Below the pieces are notes generated by a model. It was not told the DNA's origin, made no database searches, and saw nothing but the letters and a program-made list of their open reading frames with translations. Shown piece by piece: positions 8,458-16,931 of a DNA stretch of 64,000 bases (positions are counted from its first letter, which is position 1; each line of letters begins with the position of its first letter). Source of the stretch: Nocardia bovistercoris (GTDB lineage: Bacteria > Actinomycetota > Actinomycetes > Mycobacteriales > Mycobacteriaceae); assembly GCF_015674855.1 (NCBI RefSeq), contig NZ_JADMLG010000010.1:1-64000 (forward strand). Reading direction: 5' to 3'. Both the position numbers and the translations under genes were made by a program.

Positions 8458-9752
8458 ACCGCGGTTTCCGATGGCCGCGCGGCGGGCGGGCGCCGGATCA
8501 CCGGGTTGTAGCCGCCGTCCCGGATCGCCTCGAAGGCGCGCAGGCGATTGCGCGGGCTGCGGAACTCGGCCACCACCCGCTTGCTGACCAGGTCGATATC
8601 GTCCACGGTGATATCCATCGAGGTGAGCACCCCGGTGATGGTGTGCACGCAGTGCTTGCAGTTCATGTCGGGCACGTAGAACACGCGGTCCTCGGCGCCC
8701 ACCGGGAAGTCGCCTATGTCGTCGTCGACATCCGCGCCGACCTCGACGATCTCGCAGCGCGCCGCCAGATCGCCGAACACCTCGACGAATCGGGCCGCCA
8801 CCGCTGGCAGCACGCTGTAGTGCTCGCCGTCGAGCTGATGCGGCATGGCCGCGAGACAGGCGGGCCTGGTACCCGCGGGCAGCAGCGCGTACTGGCGGGA
8901 GATGAGGTCGAGTTCGTCGTGGTACTTGGCGATCGCCTCCTCGACCCCGAGACCCTCGACGCGGGTGGCGCGGCGCATCACCGAATGGGCCTCGGCGATG
9001 GTGGCGTCCTTCATCGCGCGCAGCGTCGCGACCGTGTCGGCGTTGTACCGGACCGTGCCGTCGGGCTGCGCGGTGAGTGTCACCGGAATCATGCCGCGGC
9101 GGTAGGTCGAGGCCTGCAATTCCCAGTACCAGCGGGTGGCGACGGCGGCGAAGATGCCGGATTCGTGCATGCCCGAGGCGAATTCGGCCGAACTCCGGTA
9201 TGGCGTCTGGCGAGCGAGCAGGGCGTGCTGGGCCAGGGCGCGGCCGGTGGCCTCGATGCCGACGCGGAAGATCTCGCGCGGATCGTGATCGGTGGTTGTG
9301 CCGGTCAGCACGGCGTGCGCCTGCGGGCCGAGCGCGTCCACCCGCGCGCCGAAGGCGGCGTCGGCCGAGAGCGCGTGCCACAGCGCGAGCACCGCCTCGC
9401 GGGTCGCGATCGGGACCAGCGGCCCGAGGCCGTCGGCGCGGTAGTGGCCGCCGTTCGGGATGCCGTCACTGTCGACCCAGCTGATCCGATGCGTCGCGCT
9501 GGTGACCTGGTAGGGCAGGCACGGCCGCATGAACCGCTCGAGATACAGCCGCTGCGACAGGGTGAGGTGGCTGTTGGGCTCGGTGCGCAGCGCGGTGCTG
9601 GTGTATTCGATGCGTGGCGCGCGTGGCGCGGGAGCGAGGTTCGGGAACAGACCGGGGTGGGCGAGTTCGGCGAGGACGCGGGAGGCGGCACGCCTGTCGT
9701 AGCGCGGAATGTCGCCGCGGGTGGTGATATTGCCTTCGCCGCGCTCGTTCAC
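8454..9752 (-). CDS. Unknown protein with C-terminal CxxC heavy-metal-associated-like domain
   Basis: 432 residues. Residues 1 to about 350 match no family I know; they contain TSATHRISWVDSDG and a long helical EFASGMHESGIFAAVATRWYW region cited here in part. The last 75 residues look like a ferredoxin-fold HMA domain with MNCKHCVHTI (cysteines about 365 and 368). Such a site binds Cu(I), Zn(II) or another soft metal, or could carry a persulfide. The start is GTG at 9752 with GAGGAGG four bases upstream, overlapping the stop of the desulfurase gene. It is embedded between PLP genes, so it is probably an enzyme or sulfur carrier of the same pathway. Confidence 0.75.
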   Translation of the reverse strand: MNERGEGNITTRGDIPRYDRRAASRVLAELAHPGLFPNLAPAPRAPRIEYTSTALRTEPNSHLTLSQRLYLERFMRPCLPYQVTSATHRISWVDSDGIPNGGHYRADGLGPLVPIATREAVLALWHALSADAAFGARVDALGPQAHAVLTGTTTDHDPREIFRVGIEATGRALAQHALLARQTPYRSSAEFASGMHESGIFAAVATRWYWELQASTYRRGMIPVTLTAQPDGTVRYNADTVATLRAMKDATIAEAHSVMRRATRVEGLGVEEAIAKYHDELDLISRQYALLPAGTRPACLAAMPHQLDGEHYSVLPAVAARFVEVFGDLAARCEIVEVGADVDDDIGDFPVGAEDRVFYVPDMNCKHCVHTITGVLTSMDITVDDIDLVSKRVVAEFRSPRNRLRAFEAIRDGGYNPVIRRPPAARPSETAV

Positions 9753-11050
9753 GAAACCTCCTCGGCAATCGTCGTGACGCACCGGACGAACCGGTCGATC
9801 TCGTCGAAAGTGGTGTAGATGTGGGTGCTGACCCGTACCGAATCCGTCTCGCGCACATCGGCGTCGCCGTCGGGGACCGTGCAGTGCGCTCCGGTGCGCA
9901 CCAGGAATCCGAGCTCACTCAGTACGAATCCCACGTCGGCGGAGGAGATTCCGGTGAGGGTGAACGATACGATCCCGTAGCCCACCGCGCACGGCGCGTA
10001 GGCCGGACCCGGCAGGAACCGCAGGCCCGGCACCCGGCGCAGCCGCTCGACGAGATGGATCGTCAGATCGCGATCGTGTCCGGCGATGGCGTCGACGCCG
10101 AAGGAATCGATGACCTCGAGCGCCGCGCCGAGCGCGAGAATGCCGGGGAGATTGTGGGTTCCGCCCTCGAGCAGGTCCGGCATCCCGGTCGCCACCAGGC
10201 CCGCGTCGGTGAGCCGCACGCCGCTGTTGCCGCCGGGCAGGAACGGCAGCAGCCGGTCGTGGACCCGGCGGCGGCAGTACAGGATTCCGGTGCCGGGCGC
10301 GCCGAACATCTTGTGCGCGGCGAATATCGCGAAGTCGGCGCCGAGTTCGGCGACGTCGACCGGTTGGTGCCCGCCGCTCTGGCTGCAATCGAAACACAGC
10401 AGGATCGCCGGATCGATCAGTCCGCGCAGTTCCTCGAGGGTGGTGCGCCCGCCGAACACGTGATGCACGTGGGCGGTGGTGATCAACCGGGTCCGCGCGG
10501 TGACCTTGGCGAGGATGTCGGCGGTGTCGGCCTCGCCGAACGCGTTCGTGCGGTACGGGACCAGCTCGATTCGGCGGCCGAAACGCGCGAGCAACTGGCG
10601 CAGGTGATGCCAGGGGTAGACATTGGAGCTGTGCCCGTCGGGACTGTAGAGAATCTGGTCGCCGTCGGCGAGTTCGGCCAGCCCCCATGACATCGCCACC
10701 GCGTTCAGCGCGGCCGTCGCGCCCGAGGTGAACACCACCTCGTCGGTGTCGTCGGCGCCGATGAATCGGGCGGTGCGCGCGCGGATCTCGGCGACGCGGC
10801 GGCCGAGCCCCGTAGCCCACGGATAAGCGCCGCGATCGGCGTTGGCCGTGCGCGACGCGTGATACTCGGTCACCGCGCGCACCACCGGCTCCGGCTTCTG
10901 GGTGGTGGCCGCGCTGTCCAGATAGACTTCCCGCGACTCGGCGAGCGCCGGGAACAACGCGCGCACCGCGGCGCGCGACGGCGCGGCCCCCGGCGCCTGC
11001 CGCGTGATCGGCGGCCGGGCGGCGTGTGGCCCTGGTGCGGACGACCGCAA
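9749..11050 (-). CDS. SufS-like class V aminotransferase / cysteine desulfurase
   Basis: A 433-residue fold-type I enzyme of the SufS/CsdA group. Visible are YLDSAATTQKP at about residue 43, FTSGATAALN, the PLP-binding lysine K247 in FAAHKMFGAPGTG, and a conserved cysteine C390 in VRTGAHCTVP. That cysteine corresponds to the persulfide-forming residue of SufS. It should release sulfur from cysteine as an enzyme persulfide, here probably for the pathway encoded downstream rather than Fe-S assembly, since no suf genes are present. I chose the TTG at 11050, seven bases after GGAGGGAG; GTG 11113 is an alternative. It is the first gene of the four-gene overlapping operon. Confidence 0.85.
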   Translation of the reverse strand: MRSSAPGPHAARPPITRQAPGAAPSRAAVRALFPALAESREVYLDSAATTQKPEPVVRAVTEYHASRTANADRGAYPWATGLGRRVAEIRARTARFIGADDTDEVVFTSGATAALNAVAMSWGLAELADGDQILYSPDGHSSNVYPWHHLRQLLARFGRRIELVPYRTNAFGEADTADILAKVTARTRLITTAHVHHVFGGRTTLEELRGLIDPAILLCFDCSQSGGHQPVDVAELGADFAIFAAHKMFGAPGTGILYCRRRVHDRLLPFLPGGNSGVRLTDAGLVATGMPDLLEGGTHNLPGILALGAALEVIDSFGVDAIAGHDRDLTIHLVERLRRVPGLRFLPGPAYAPCAVGYGIVSFTLTGISSADVGFVLSELGFLVRTGAHCTVPDGDADVRETDSVRVSTHIYTTFDEIDRFVRCVTTIAEEVS

Positions 11051-11188
11051 CGTGACGCTCCCTCCGCAGGATGCGCTTGACCCGACCAACGATACGCACT
11101 CCCGCGCGATCACATCGAAGGTTTCAGGTGGACAACATCTTTCACGCGCGCGCCACGGACGGGCGCGCGCGGCGGCGAGCGGCCTCGC

Positions 11189-11623
11189 TCAGTACTGGCC
11201 CTGCACGTAGTTCACCAGTTGCTGGCGCTCGGTGGTGAGCTCGGACAACGCGCTCTTCACGACATCGCCGATACTGACGATGCCGACGAGTTCGCCGCCG
11301 GACACCACCGGCAGATGCCGGACGCGATGCTCGGTCATGACGCGCCGCAGCCCGTCGACCAGGTCGTCGGGCGCGCAGACCCGCACATCGGTGGTCATGA
11401 TCTCCGAGACCGCCGCATCGAGCAGTTCCGCGCCGCGCCGGTGCAGATGCCGCACCACATCGCGCTCGGAGACGATGCCCGTGATCGCGACGCCGTCCGG
11501 GGAGACGACCACCGCGCCGATATTGTGCTCGGCCAGCACGGCGAGCAGCAGCCGCACCGGCGTGGCCGGTGTGACGGTCGTGACAGCGCTGCCTTTGCGC
11601 CGAAGGATCTCCGTAATTCGCAT
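11189..11623 (-). CDS. Tandem CBS-domain protein
   Basis: 144 residues consisting of two CBS motifs (about 10-65 and 75-133), with GIVSERDVVRHL ending the first and GIVSIGDVVKSAL ending the second. Stand-alone CBS pairs bind adenosine nucleotides and act as energy or redox sensors; mycobacterial Hrp1 has this size. The start is ATG at 11623. It stands alone: the operon upstream ends in other functions and the next gene is divergent. Confidence 0.88.
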   Translation of the reverse strand: MRITEILRRKGSAVTTVTPATPVRLLLAVLAEHNIGAVVVSPDGVAITGIVSERDVVRHLHRRGAELLDAAVSEIMTTDVRVCAPDDLVDGLRRVMTEHRVRHLPVVSGGELVGIVSIGDVVKSALSELTTERQQLVNYVQGQY

Positions 11624-11917
11624 AGGTCACCATCCAATGGGCACGGGCTTCAAGGATCCCGCTTTCCCGCCCCCGTGACCAGCATCGATTCCGCCCAGTT
11701 GGTCGGCCCGCCGTGCCGCGGCCCGCACGGATCCGCCGACAACCGCCCCCGACCAGGGCCGGAGCGGATGTGGAGCGCAGGCGACACGAAGACGTCGGCT
11801 CGAGGGACAATAGCGGTGTGAAGGACGACGCGACCAGCACCACGCGCGCACCCCGGTTAGGCGCGGCGACAGACGCCGGACCACCGGGCGCACCCGCGCC
11901 GCTCGGCGGATAGCTCG

Positions 11918-12391
11918 ATGTCGGACCGGGAGGTGCCGGGCAGGCACAACGAGTCGAGCGCCGACCGCGCGAACGCGCGCGACAAATTGCGACGCCAACT
12001 AGAGGACATGAGATCCGCCGAAGCCGATCCGTCCTCCGGCAACCGCACGCCGAAGGTCACCCGACTACCACGCCGCCCCCGGCGCGTCACCGACGACCTT
12101 CGCGGCGCCCCCGACCCACAAGGCGGCCCCGTCTACGACCCGGCCCCCACCAGACCCGTCTCCCGATCCGAACTACAACACGAAACCGGCCGCTGGCCCG
12201 CAGGCCCCACCCCCAAAAAACCACCGACCGCCCCACCCCAAGGCAACGTCGTAGACCTCGACGCCCTCCGCCGCAGACGAGGCGGCGACGACCCCCGCCC
12301 CACCAAAGCCCGACGCATCACGAAAAAAGACGAACGCCCAGCCCCCACCGAAGACACCCCCACCCCCGACGACCCCGCCAACCCGAACTGA
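11918..12391 (+). CDS. Hypothetical Pro/Arg-rich, probably disordered protein
   Basis: 157 residues with GC-rich third positions but almost no predicted hydrophobic core. A charged N-terminal helix (RANARDKLRRQLEDMRSAEAD) is followed by long Pro/Arg/Asp stretches and a C-terminal PAPTEDTPTPDDPANPN. I recognise no family. No strong ribosome-binding site precedes the ATG at 11918. It may be real but intrinsically disordered; the inverted repeat 80 bp downstream could terminate it. Confidence 0.45.
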   Translation: MSDREVPGRHNESSADRANARDKLRRQLEDMRSAEADPSSGNRTPKVTRLPRRPRRVTDDLRGAPDPQGGPVYDPAPTRPVSRSELQHETGRWPAGPTPKKPPTAPPQGNVVDLDALRRRRGGDDPRPTKARRITKKDERPAPTEDTPTPDDPANPN

Positions 12392-12471
12392 CCCCCCGAC
12401 CCCGGCTCACCTAAACCGCTCCGTCCCCACATACCCACCCCCGTCGGGAGCCCCTCGGTACACCGACAAGG

Positions 12472-12561
12472 TTCGCGGCCGTCTCGCGTCCCAGCGGGCG
12501 AGACAATGCGACGCAGGAGCAAGTATCGCCCGCTGGGACGCGAGACTCCCAGGGCCGCGAA
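12472..12561. repeat. Long near-perfect inverted repeat (two-part stem)
   Basis: The inner arms are 12483-12501 and 12526-12544, nineteen bases each and perfectly complementary, separated by 24 bases. The outer arms 12472-12480 and 12553-12561 (TTCGCGGCC / GGCCGCGAA) also pair, with two and eight unpaired bases between inner and outer stems. It may be a terminator for the upstream gene, a protein-binding site or a fold-back element; there is no U-tract. Confidence 0.8.
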
Positions 12562-12608
12562 CCCGCGGCGCCGGAGGCGACGCCAATAAACACAGCGCGC
12601 GGGTAAAC

Positions 12609-12960
12609 CATTGCGAAGAAGCGTGCCCGGGTTCTGGACCCGACCATCCCGACGTGCCGCCGGTTCACCCCTGGGACGGTTGCGAAGAGCCGTGCCCGGG
12701 TTCTTCACGACGTGCCGCTGGTTCACCCCCGGGACGGTTGCGAAGAAGCGCGCCCGGGTTCCGTACCAGACCATCCCGACGTGCCGCCAGCTCACCACTG
12801 GAACGGTTGCGAAGAGGCGTGCCCGGGGTTCTGGACCTGACTATCGCGACGGACCGCTAGCTCACCACTGGGACGGTTGCGAAGAGCCGTGCCCGAGATC
12901 GGCACCCGACCATCCCGACGTATCCCTGGCTCCCCACCAGGACCCAGTGGGAAGACCCGT
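12609..12960. repeat. Tandem repeat of about 69 bp, five copies plus a degenerate sixth
   Basis: Copies begin with TTGCGAAG at 12611, 12680, 12738, 12807 and 12877, with a degenerate one at about 12947. Spacing is therefore 69, 58, 69, 70 and 70 bp. Each unit contains GTGCCCGGGTTC, a GACCATCCCGAC block and a CAC-CTGGGACGG end. The second copy has lost about 11 bp. Open frames on either strand here are products of the repeat and are not supported as genes. The rest of 12392-12991 holds only this array and the inverted repeat. Confidence 0.85.
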
Positions 12961-12991
12961 GCCCCCACCCACCGACGCCACACCGGAAACC

Positions 12992-13183
12992 TCAGTGCTG
13001 ATTACGCTCCCCACTACCCCGGAACTCCGGAACAGCGCGAATCTCGTGCTCGATCGCCACGGCGGCGTAATGCTGGCCGCACGCGCGTAACTGAGCGATG
13101 CGATGGTGCAAAGCTTCGGTGCCGTAGGCAGCGGCGATGTCGGCGATGCCGAGCCGGTGCGAGCGGTTAGGTGGCTGGTCCAC
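12992..13183 (-). CDS. Small unknown protein (63 aa) behind an operator-promoter element
   Basis: Starts at GTG 13183 with CAAAGG six bases upstream and stops at TGA 12992. The product begins MDQPPNRSHRLGIADIAAAYG and includes a helical QLRACGQHYAAVAIEHE. Codon use is coding-like, unlike the DNA around it. No family is recognised. It is preceded at 13272-13311 by one of four copies of the shared TTGCAT-centred promoter/operator found in this 4-kb region, so it probably belongs to the same regulon as the neighbouring small genes. It could also be the surviving end of a longer gene, but the own promoter argues against that. Confidence 0.6.
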   Translation of the reverse strand: MDQPPNRSHRLGIADIAAAYGTEALHHRIAQLRACGQHYAAVAIEHEIRAVPEFRGSGERNQH

Positions 13184-13271
13184 GTCTAGCCTTTGGACTC
13201 TGGCGCACCGAAATCCGATTGGCGACGCTGGCACGGCTCCGGGTGCGAACTCCCGTGATCTAACGATGGTG

Positions 13272-13311
13272 AGTCTAGAGATTTGTACCGTGCAGATGCA
13301 AGAACAGATGT
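13272..13311 (-). promoter_or_regulatory. Promoter/operator copy A
   Basis: Read on the minus strand: TTGCAT (13301-13296), an 18-base spacer, then TAGACT (13277-13272), a good actinobacterial -35/-10 pair. The -35 lies inside the 20-bp element GCAGATGCAAGAACAGATGT (plus strand, 13292-13311). The expected start of transcription is about 13265, 80 bases before the 63-aa gene. Confidence 0.65.
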
Positions 13312-13659
13312 GTGTGCTGTGGGTGTTCTTGATGGTTTCCGTGGTGAGCCGGGGGGTGGCCGGTTGGGGGTGAGGGGTTGTGAACGTGACTGTTCGGGGA
13401 TGGAACCTGGGTAAGGGGCGCTCCGGGGTGGTTGGCCGGGCACGGGAGGGGGCTCGTTGGTTTGCCGCATGTGGAGTGGGAGATGGGTACGAACCTGTCG
13501 GTCGTTCGATTTTCTCCAGGGTGGGGGAGGAGGTGAACGAGCGGTTCGTGGGTGTGCGCGTGGCGGCTCGGCGTGAGGGAATGCTGATACGGGCGGGGCC
13601 GAATAGGGCTGGGCGAGTGGAGGTGTCGCGGTGGGGTGAACCGGTGCGGCGGGGGTGGG
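13312..13659. other. Non-coding, G-rich on plus strand
   Basis: No frame with credible codon use or a start site. The minus strand reads as low-complexity Pro/Ser/Thr/Arg sequence. Nothing else was seen. Confidence 0.5.
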
Positions 13660-13890
13660 TTACTCGTCGTCCAAGCCGGCTGAGAGGTAGGCGGCGGCGG
13701 CCAGCCATTGGCGGCATTGGGGGCCGTGTACCTCGTGTTGGTGCAGGATTTCGCGGGCGCGGCGGTAGGTGAGGCCGCCGGGTTCGCTGGCACAATCGGT
13801 GAAGCGCTCCGAGGTGGGGCGTGGTCGTGGTGCTTCGGCGCCTGCGCCCGCCATGACGGACCGGCGGGAAGTGCGATATGCCTGGCTCAT
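13660..13890 (-). CDS. Small unknown protein (76 aa) behind an operator-promoter element
   Basis: ATG at 13890 is eight bases after GAGGGG; stop TAA at 13660. The sequence begins MSQAYRTSRRSVMAGAG and has a helical C-terminal half (LTYRRAREILHQHEVHG, then CRQWLAAAAYLSAGLDDE). No family is recognised. Promoter copy B lies about 90 bp upstream with the same -35/-10 geometry as the promoters of the 63-aa and 78-aa genes. The neighbouring DUF574 methyltransferase gene is transcribed the same way but ends 240 bp upstream, beyond promoter B. Confidence 0.7.
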   Translation of the reverse strand: MSQAYRTSRRSVMAGAGAEAPRPRPTSERFTDCASEPGGLTYRRAREILHQHEVHGPQCRQWLAAAAYLSAGLDDE

Positions 13891-13982
13891 GTCGACCGCC
13901 CCTCGCGTGTGGCTCGGGGGAGGCGGATGTGTGGCGACGCGGGAGAGTGCTCCGTGCGTTACCTCCCCGTTTTGCGAGTTCT

Positions 13983-14022
13983 ACTTTATGGGGTCGTCGC
14001 TTGCAGATGCAAGTACATTTGC
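13983..14022 (-). promoter_or_regulatory. Promoter/operator copy B
   Basis: On the minus strand TTGCAT (14012-14007), 18-base spacer, TAAAGT (13988-13983). The -35 sits inside the imperfect palindrome GCAGATGCAAGTACATTTGC (plus strand, 14003-14022). It directs transcription into the 76-aa gene, with the start expected near 13976. Confidence 0.7.
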
Positions 14023-14131
14023 ACGAACGGCAAGGGATTTCGAAAGAAAACCGGTAGGTACGGAAACGGCGATTACCGACCTGCCGGTCGGAAATCGCCG
14101 TGTGCCGCTGGGGATTCGCCGAAGGCGGCGG

Positions 14132-14929
14132 TCAGGGCTTGCGGGCCACCGCGCAGTAGGCCGAGATCGGGCGGATCTCGCCGACCTCCGCGTCGGGCGC
14201 GCGCCACTGGGTGAGCGAGGTGAAACCGGGCTCGACCAACTCCAAACCGTCGAAGACGGCGCGGATCTCGGCCTGCGGGCGCGGAACGTACGGTGCGCCG
14301 CCGGTGTTGGTGTACTCCTTGCACAGCGTCACGTAGGCCTCGCTGTCGTCGGTGCCGTCCCACATCACCAGGTAGCTGCCCGAGGGCACCGCGTCGAGCA
14401 CCGTGCGCACGATGCGCCGCAGTTCCTCGTAGCTCGCGGCGTGGCCGAGCACGCCCATGAACATCACGCCGATCGGCTGGTTGAAGTTCAGCACGTTGCG
14501 GGCGCTGGTGATGATCTGCTCGGGGAAGTGGTAGTCCGAATCTATGTAGGTGGTAACGCCTTCGGGCGTGGTGCTGGTGAGCAGCGCGCGCGCGTGGGTG
14601 AGCACCAGCGGGTCGTTGTCGACGTAGACGATCTTCGATTCGGGGGCGATGCTCTGGGCCACCTCGTGGGTGTTCTGCATGGTGGGCAGGCCGGTGCCGA
14701 TGTCGAGGAACTGGCGGATGCCGATCTCGCCGGTGAGGTAGCTGACGGCGCGGATGAGGAACTGGCGCGACTGCACCGCCATGGTGGTGATCTCGGGGTC
14801 GACCTCCTTGCCCGCGTCGCCCGCGACCCGGTCGATCTCGTAGTAGTCCTTGCCGCCCATCCAGTAGTTCCAGATGCGCGCCGAATGCGGAATGTCCGTG
14901 CGGATCAGGGGGGCGTTGGCTTCGGTCAT
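14132..14929 (-). CDS. DUF574 family SAM-dependent methyltransferase
   Basis: A 265-residue class I methyltransferase of the DUF574 group, which is very abundant in filamentous actinomycetes. It has the family start PHSARIWNYWMGGKDYYEIDR, the SAM loop FLDIGTGLPT, KIVYVDNDPLVLTHARALL and MFMGVLGH. The substrate is unknown for the family. Start: ATG 14929 has GAGGAG nine bases upstream; ATGs at 14938 and 14953 lack this. It is divergent from the DUF397/XRE pair, with operator copy C between them, so all three are probably controlled by the XRE protein. Confidence 0.88.
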   Translation of the reverse strand: MTEANAPLIRTDIPHSARIWNYWMGGKDYYEIDRVAGDAGKEVDPEITTMAVQSRQFLIRAVSYLTGEIGIRQFLDIGTGLPTMQNTHEVAQSIAPESKIVYVDNDPLVLTHARALLTSTTPEGVTTYIDSDYHFPEQIITSARNVLNFNQPIGVMFMGVLGHAASYEELRRIVRTVLDAVPSGSYLVMWDGTDDSEAYVTLCKEYTNTGGAPYVPRPQAEIRAVFDGLELVEPGFTSLTQWRAPDAEVGEIRPISAYCAVARKP

Positions 14930-15145
14930 TGGGTCCATCTCCTCGGCGGACATGTTCGACGGCACGCCGGTGTGGGTGTCGCGAACGGCTGGTGCATCCG
15001 ATGTGCAGTGTGACAGTACAAGATTCGCGGGGAGGCGGCGGCGCTGATCAGGGACCTGAACACCGGCTTTCCGAACGCCCTTGTCGCACAGTAAATAAGC
15101 CGACCGATAGGTATGTAAATTCCCCGACGCAAGGGTGAACTTCGT

Positions 15146-15197
15146 GCTATCGTCCGTTCGTCGGTGCAAATGCAAGAACGTTTGAGCGTGCATCTGC
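15146..15197. promoter_or_regulatory. Operator copy C in the methyltransferase / DUF397 divergent region
   Basis: The element GCAAATGCAAGAACGTTTGA is at 15166-15185, and a second inverted half-site TGCATCTGC at 15189-15197. On the minus strand TTGCAT (15175-15170) is followed 18 bases later by GATAGC (15151-15146), a weaker -10 than in the other copies, pointing at the methyltransferase gene. No clear -10 was found for the plus-strand gene. The rest of 14930-15250 holds nothing recognisable. Confidence 0.6.
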
Positions 15198-15250
15198 AAA
15201 GCCGGCGAACACTCTCCCTCTCAAACACTGGTGTGACCGAGGAGTGGCAA

Positions 15251-15475
15251 ATGCCTGCAACACCCGAGCCCAAGATCGAAAGCGACTGGCGCAAGAGCTC
15301 GTTCAGCGGTCCGAACGGCGGTAACTGCGTGGAGGTCGCGGAGGCGTCCGGCGGACTCGTCGCCATGCGCAATTCGCGAAACCCCGAAGGAGGTGTGCTT
15401 TTCTACACCCGTCCCGAGATCGATGCCTTCGTTCGCGGGGCGAAAGCCGGGGAATTCGACTATCTGACTAGCTGA
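15251..15475 (+). CDS. DUF397 protein
   Basis: 74 residues with the full DUF397 signature: DWRKSSFSGPNGGNCVEVA, then VAMRNSRNPEGGVLFYTRPEIDAFVRGAKAGEFD. These small proteins are nearly always encoded next to an XRE/DUF5753 regulator in actinomycetes and are thought to form a toxin-antitoxin-like or developmental control pair with it. ATG 15251 has GAGGAG six bases upstream. The XRE gene follows after about 90 bp on the same strand. Confidence 0.92.
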   Translation: MPATPEPKIESDWRKSSFSGPNGGNCVEVAEASGGLVAMRNSRNPEGGVLFYTRPEIDAFVRGAKAGEFDYLTS

Positions 15476-15563
15476 AAGGTAACATTGCGGTCGGCGCGGT
15501 GTGTCTGACAGCCGCTGGTCTATGACACACTGGTGGGCAACCTCGAGTATCGGAGACGACTCC

Positions 15564-16454
15564 ATGATCGCAGAACCCGATGACGACGGTCGTGTGCAAT
15601 CGGTTGTCGCGGAACGTGGTCCGACCGTGCTTCGGATCGCGCTCGGCGGTCAACTGCGCAGACTTCGGGAGAGCAGGAATATCACCCGAGAGGCCGCGGG
15701 AGATGCGATTCGCGGTTCCCACGCGAAGATCAGTCGCCTCGAGCTGGGTCGAACCGGCTTCAAGGAACGCGACATCCGTGATCTGCTGACCTTCTACGGC
15801 GTGCACGATGTCGAGGAGCGCGACGCGTTCATCGACTTGGCGCGCAAAGCGAACGAACCCGGCTGGTGGCATCGCTACAGCGATCTGCTGCCCCCTTGGT
15901 TCAGTACGTATCTCGGTCTGGAACAGGCCGCAGGCAAGATCCGCACCTACGAGGCGCATCTGATGCCCGGCCTGTTGCAGACACCCGACTATTCCAGGGC
16001 CGTACTCTCACTCGGCGCCGACGACGCCGACACCGAACGGCGCGTCGCCGTGCGGCAGCGTCGCCAGGAATTGCTGTACCGGCCGGAGGCCCCGGTGGTG
16101 TGGGTCGTGCTCGACGAAGCGGCCCTGCACCGCCCGGTCGGCGGCCGCCGGGTCCAGCGCGATCAGATGCGCCATCTCATCACCCTCGGCGAGCTGCCGA
16201 ACGTGACGATCCAGGTCCTGCCCTATTCCGCGGGCGAACATGCCGCGGCGGGCAGCGCGTTCAGCATCCTGCGTTTCGCCGAACCCGAACTGCCCGACGT
16301 GGTCTACCTCGAGCACCTCACCAGTGCCCTGTACCTGGACCGCAGGCAGGATCTCGCCCAGTACCTCTCGATCATGGACCGTCTCAGCGTGCAGTCGCTG
16401 CCGCCGGAGAAGTCGATGGACATGTTGGACGAGTACGCGACAAAACTGTCCTAG
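15564..16454 (+). CDS. XRE family regulator with DUF5753 domain
   Basis: 296 residues. A Cro/C1-type HTH covers about residues 25-80 (LGGQLRRLRESRNITREAAGDAI, then HAKISRLELGRTGFKERDIRDLL in order). The rest is the DUF5753 domain, with the typical YLGLEQAAGKIRTYEAHLMPGLLQTPDYSRAV block. Together with the upstream DUF397 gene it forms the standard actinomycete pair. It is the best candidate for the protein that binds the four copies of the 20-bp element nearby; this is inference from location. ATG 15564 is eight bases after GGAGA. A strong hairpin follows the gene. Confidence 0.93.
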   Translation: MIAEPDDDGRVQSVVAERGPTVLRIALGGQLRRLRESRNITREAAGDAIRGSHAKISRLELGRTGFKERDIRDLLTFYGVHDVEERDAFIDLARKANEPGWWHRYSDLLPPWFSTYLGLEQAAGKIRTYEAHLMPGLLQTPDYSRAVLSLGADDADTERRVAVRQRRQELLYRPEAPVVWVVLDEAALHRPVGGRRVQRDQMRHLITLGELPNVTIQVLPYSAGEHAAAGSAFSILRFAEPELPDVVYLEHLTSALYLDRRQDLAQYLSIMDRLSVQSLPPEKSMDMLDEYATKLS

Positions 16455-16490
16455 CACTCCGCCTGGGAGCCGTCACAGGACGAAAATCAA

Positions 16491-16529
16491 CACAGGGTGC
16501 GTACCGAGGAAATCGGTACGCACCCTGTG
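16491..16529 (+). terminator. Strong hairpin terminator after the XRE gene
   Basis: Perfect 17-bp arms (16491-16507 and 16513-16529) around a 5-base GGAAA loop, 37 bp after the XRE stop codon. There is no U-tract, as is usual for actinobacterial terminators. Confidence 0.85.
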
Positions 16530-16931
16530 CATTTCGGGCTCTGCACTGCTTTCGCGCCGGAATCCGGTGGTGTCGCGTAGGTCACGGAGGGTCGCCGGGC
16601 GAGGTGCGGCGGACACGCGAGCGGCCTCGACACCGAAGGTGTGAGGCCGCAGGTGGGTATCGAATTCGACTGGAGCGCATGCGATCTCGAGCGCACGGTG
16701 TTCTTCGCCCGCGGTGCTTCATCCGGATCGTCGCGGCGGCGGCCCGCGTGGCTCTTCGCGGACACGCGGTCGCGCGCGAGGTGTCGACCGTTCGCGCGTG
16801 ACCTGCGGTGCACAGTTCGATGGCACAGCTGTCACTCGCCGGGGGCGTCGCGTGGACGCGGTACCCGGCGGTTCGACCTTCGTGCCGCAGGTGGCGCGGT
16901 CCCGGGCGGGACCGCTACCGGCGGATGCCGA
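16530..16931. other. Non-coding interval
   Basis: Between the XRE terminator and the 78-aa gene on the other strand. I see no frame with credible start and codon use, and no RNA gene. Confidence 0.5.

Noticed and set aside
12609..12960. Tandem repeats considered as a CRISPR array
   Set aside because: The whole 69-bp unit is repeated, with no short palindromic repeats separated by unique spacers, and no cas genes are present.
12611..13090. Plus-strand frame of 159 codons across the repeats
   Set aside because: It is a product of the repeat unit being almost free of stops in one frame; no ribosome-binding site or family.
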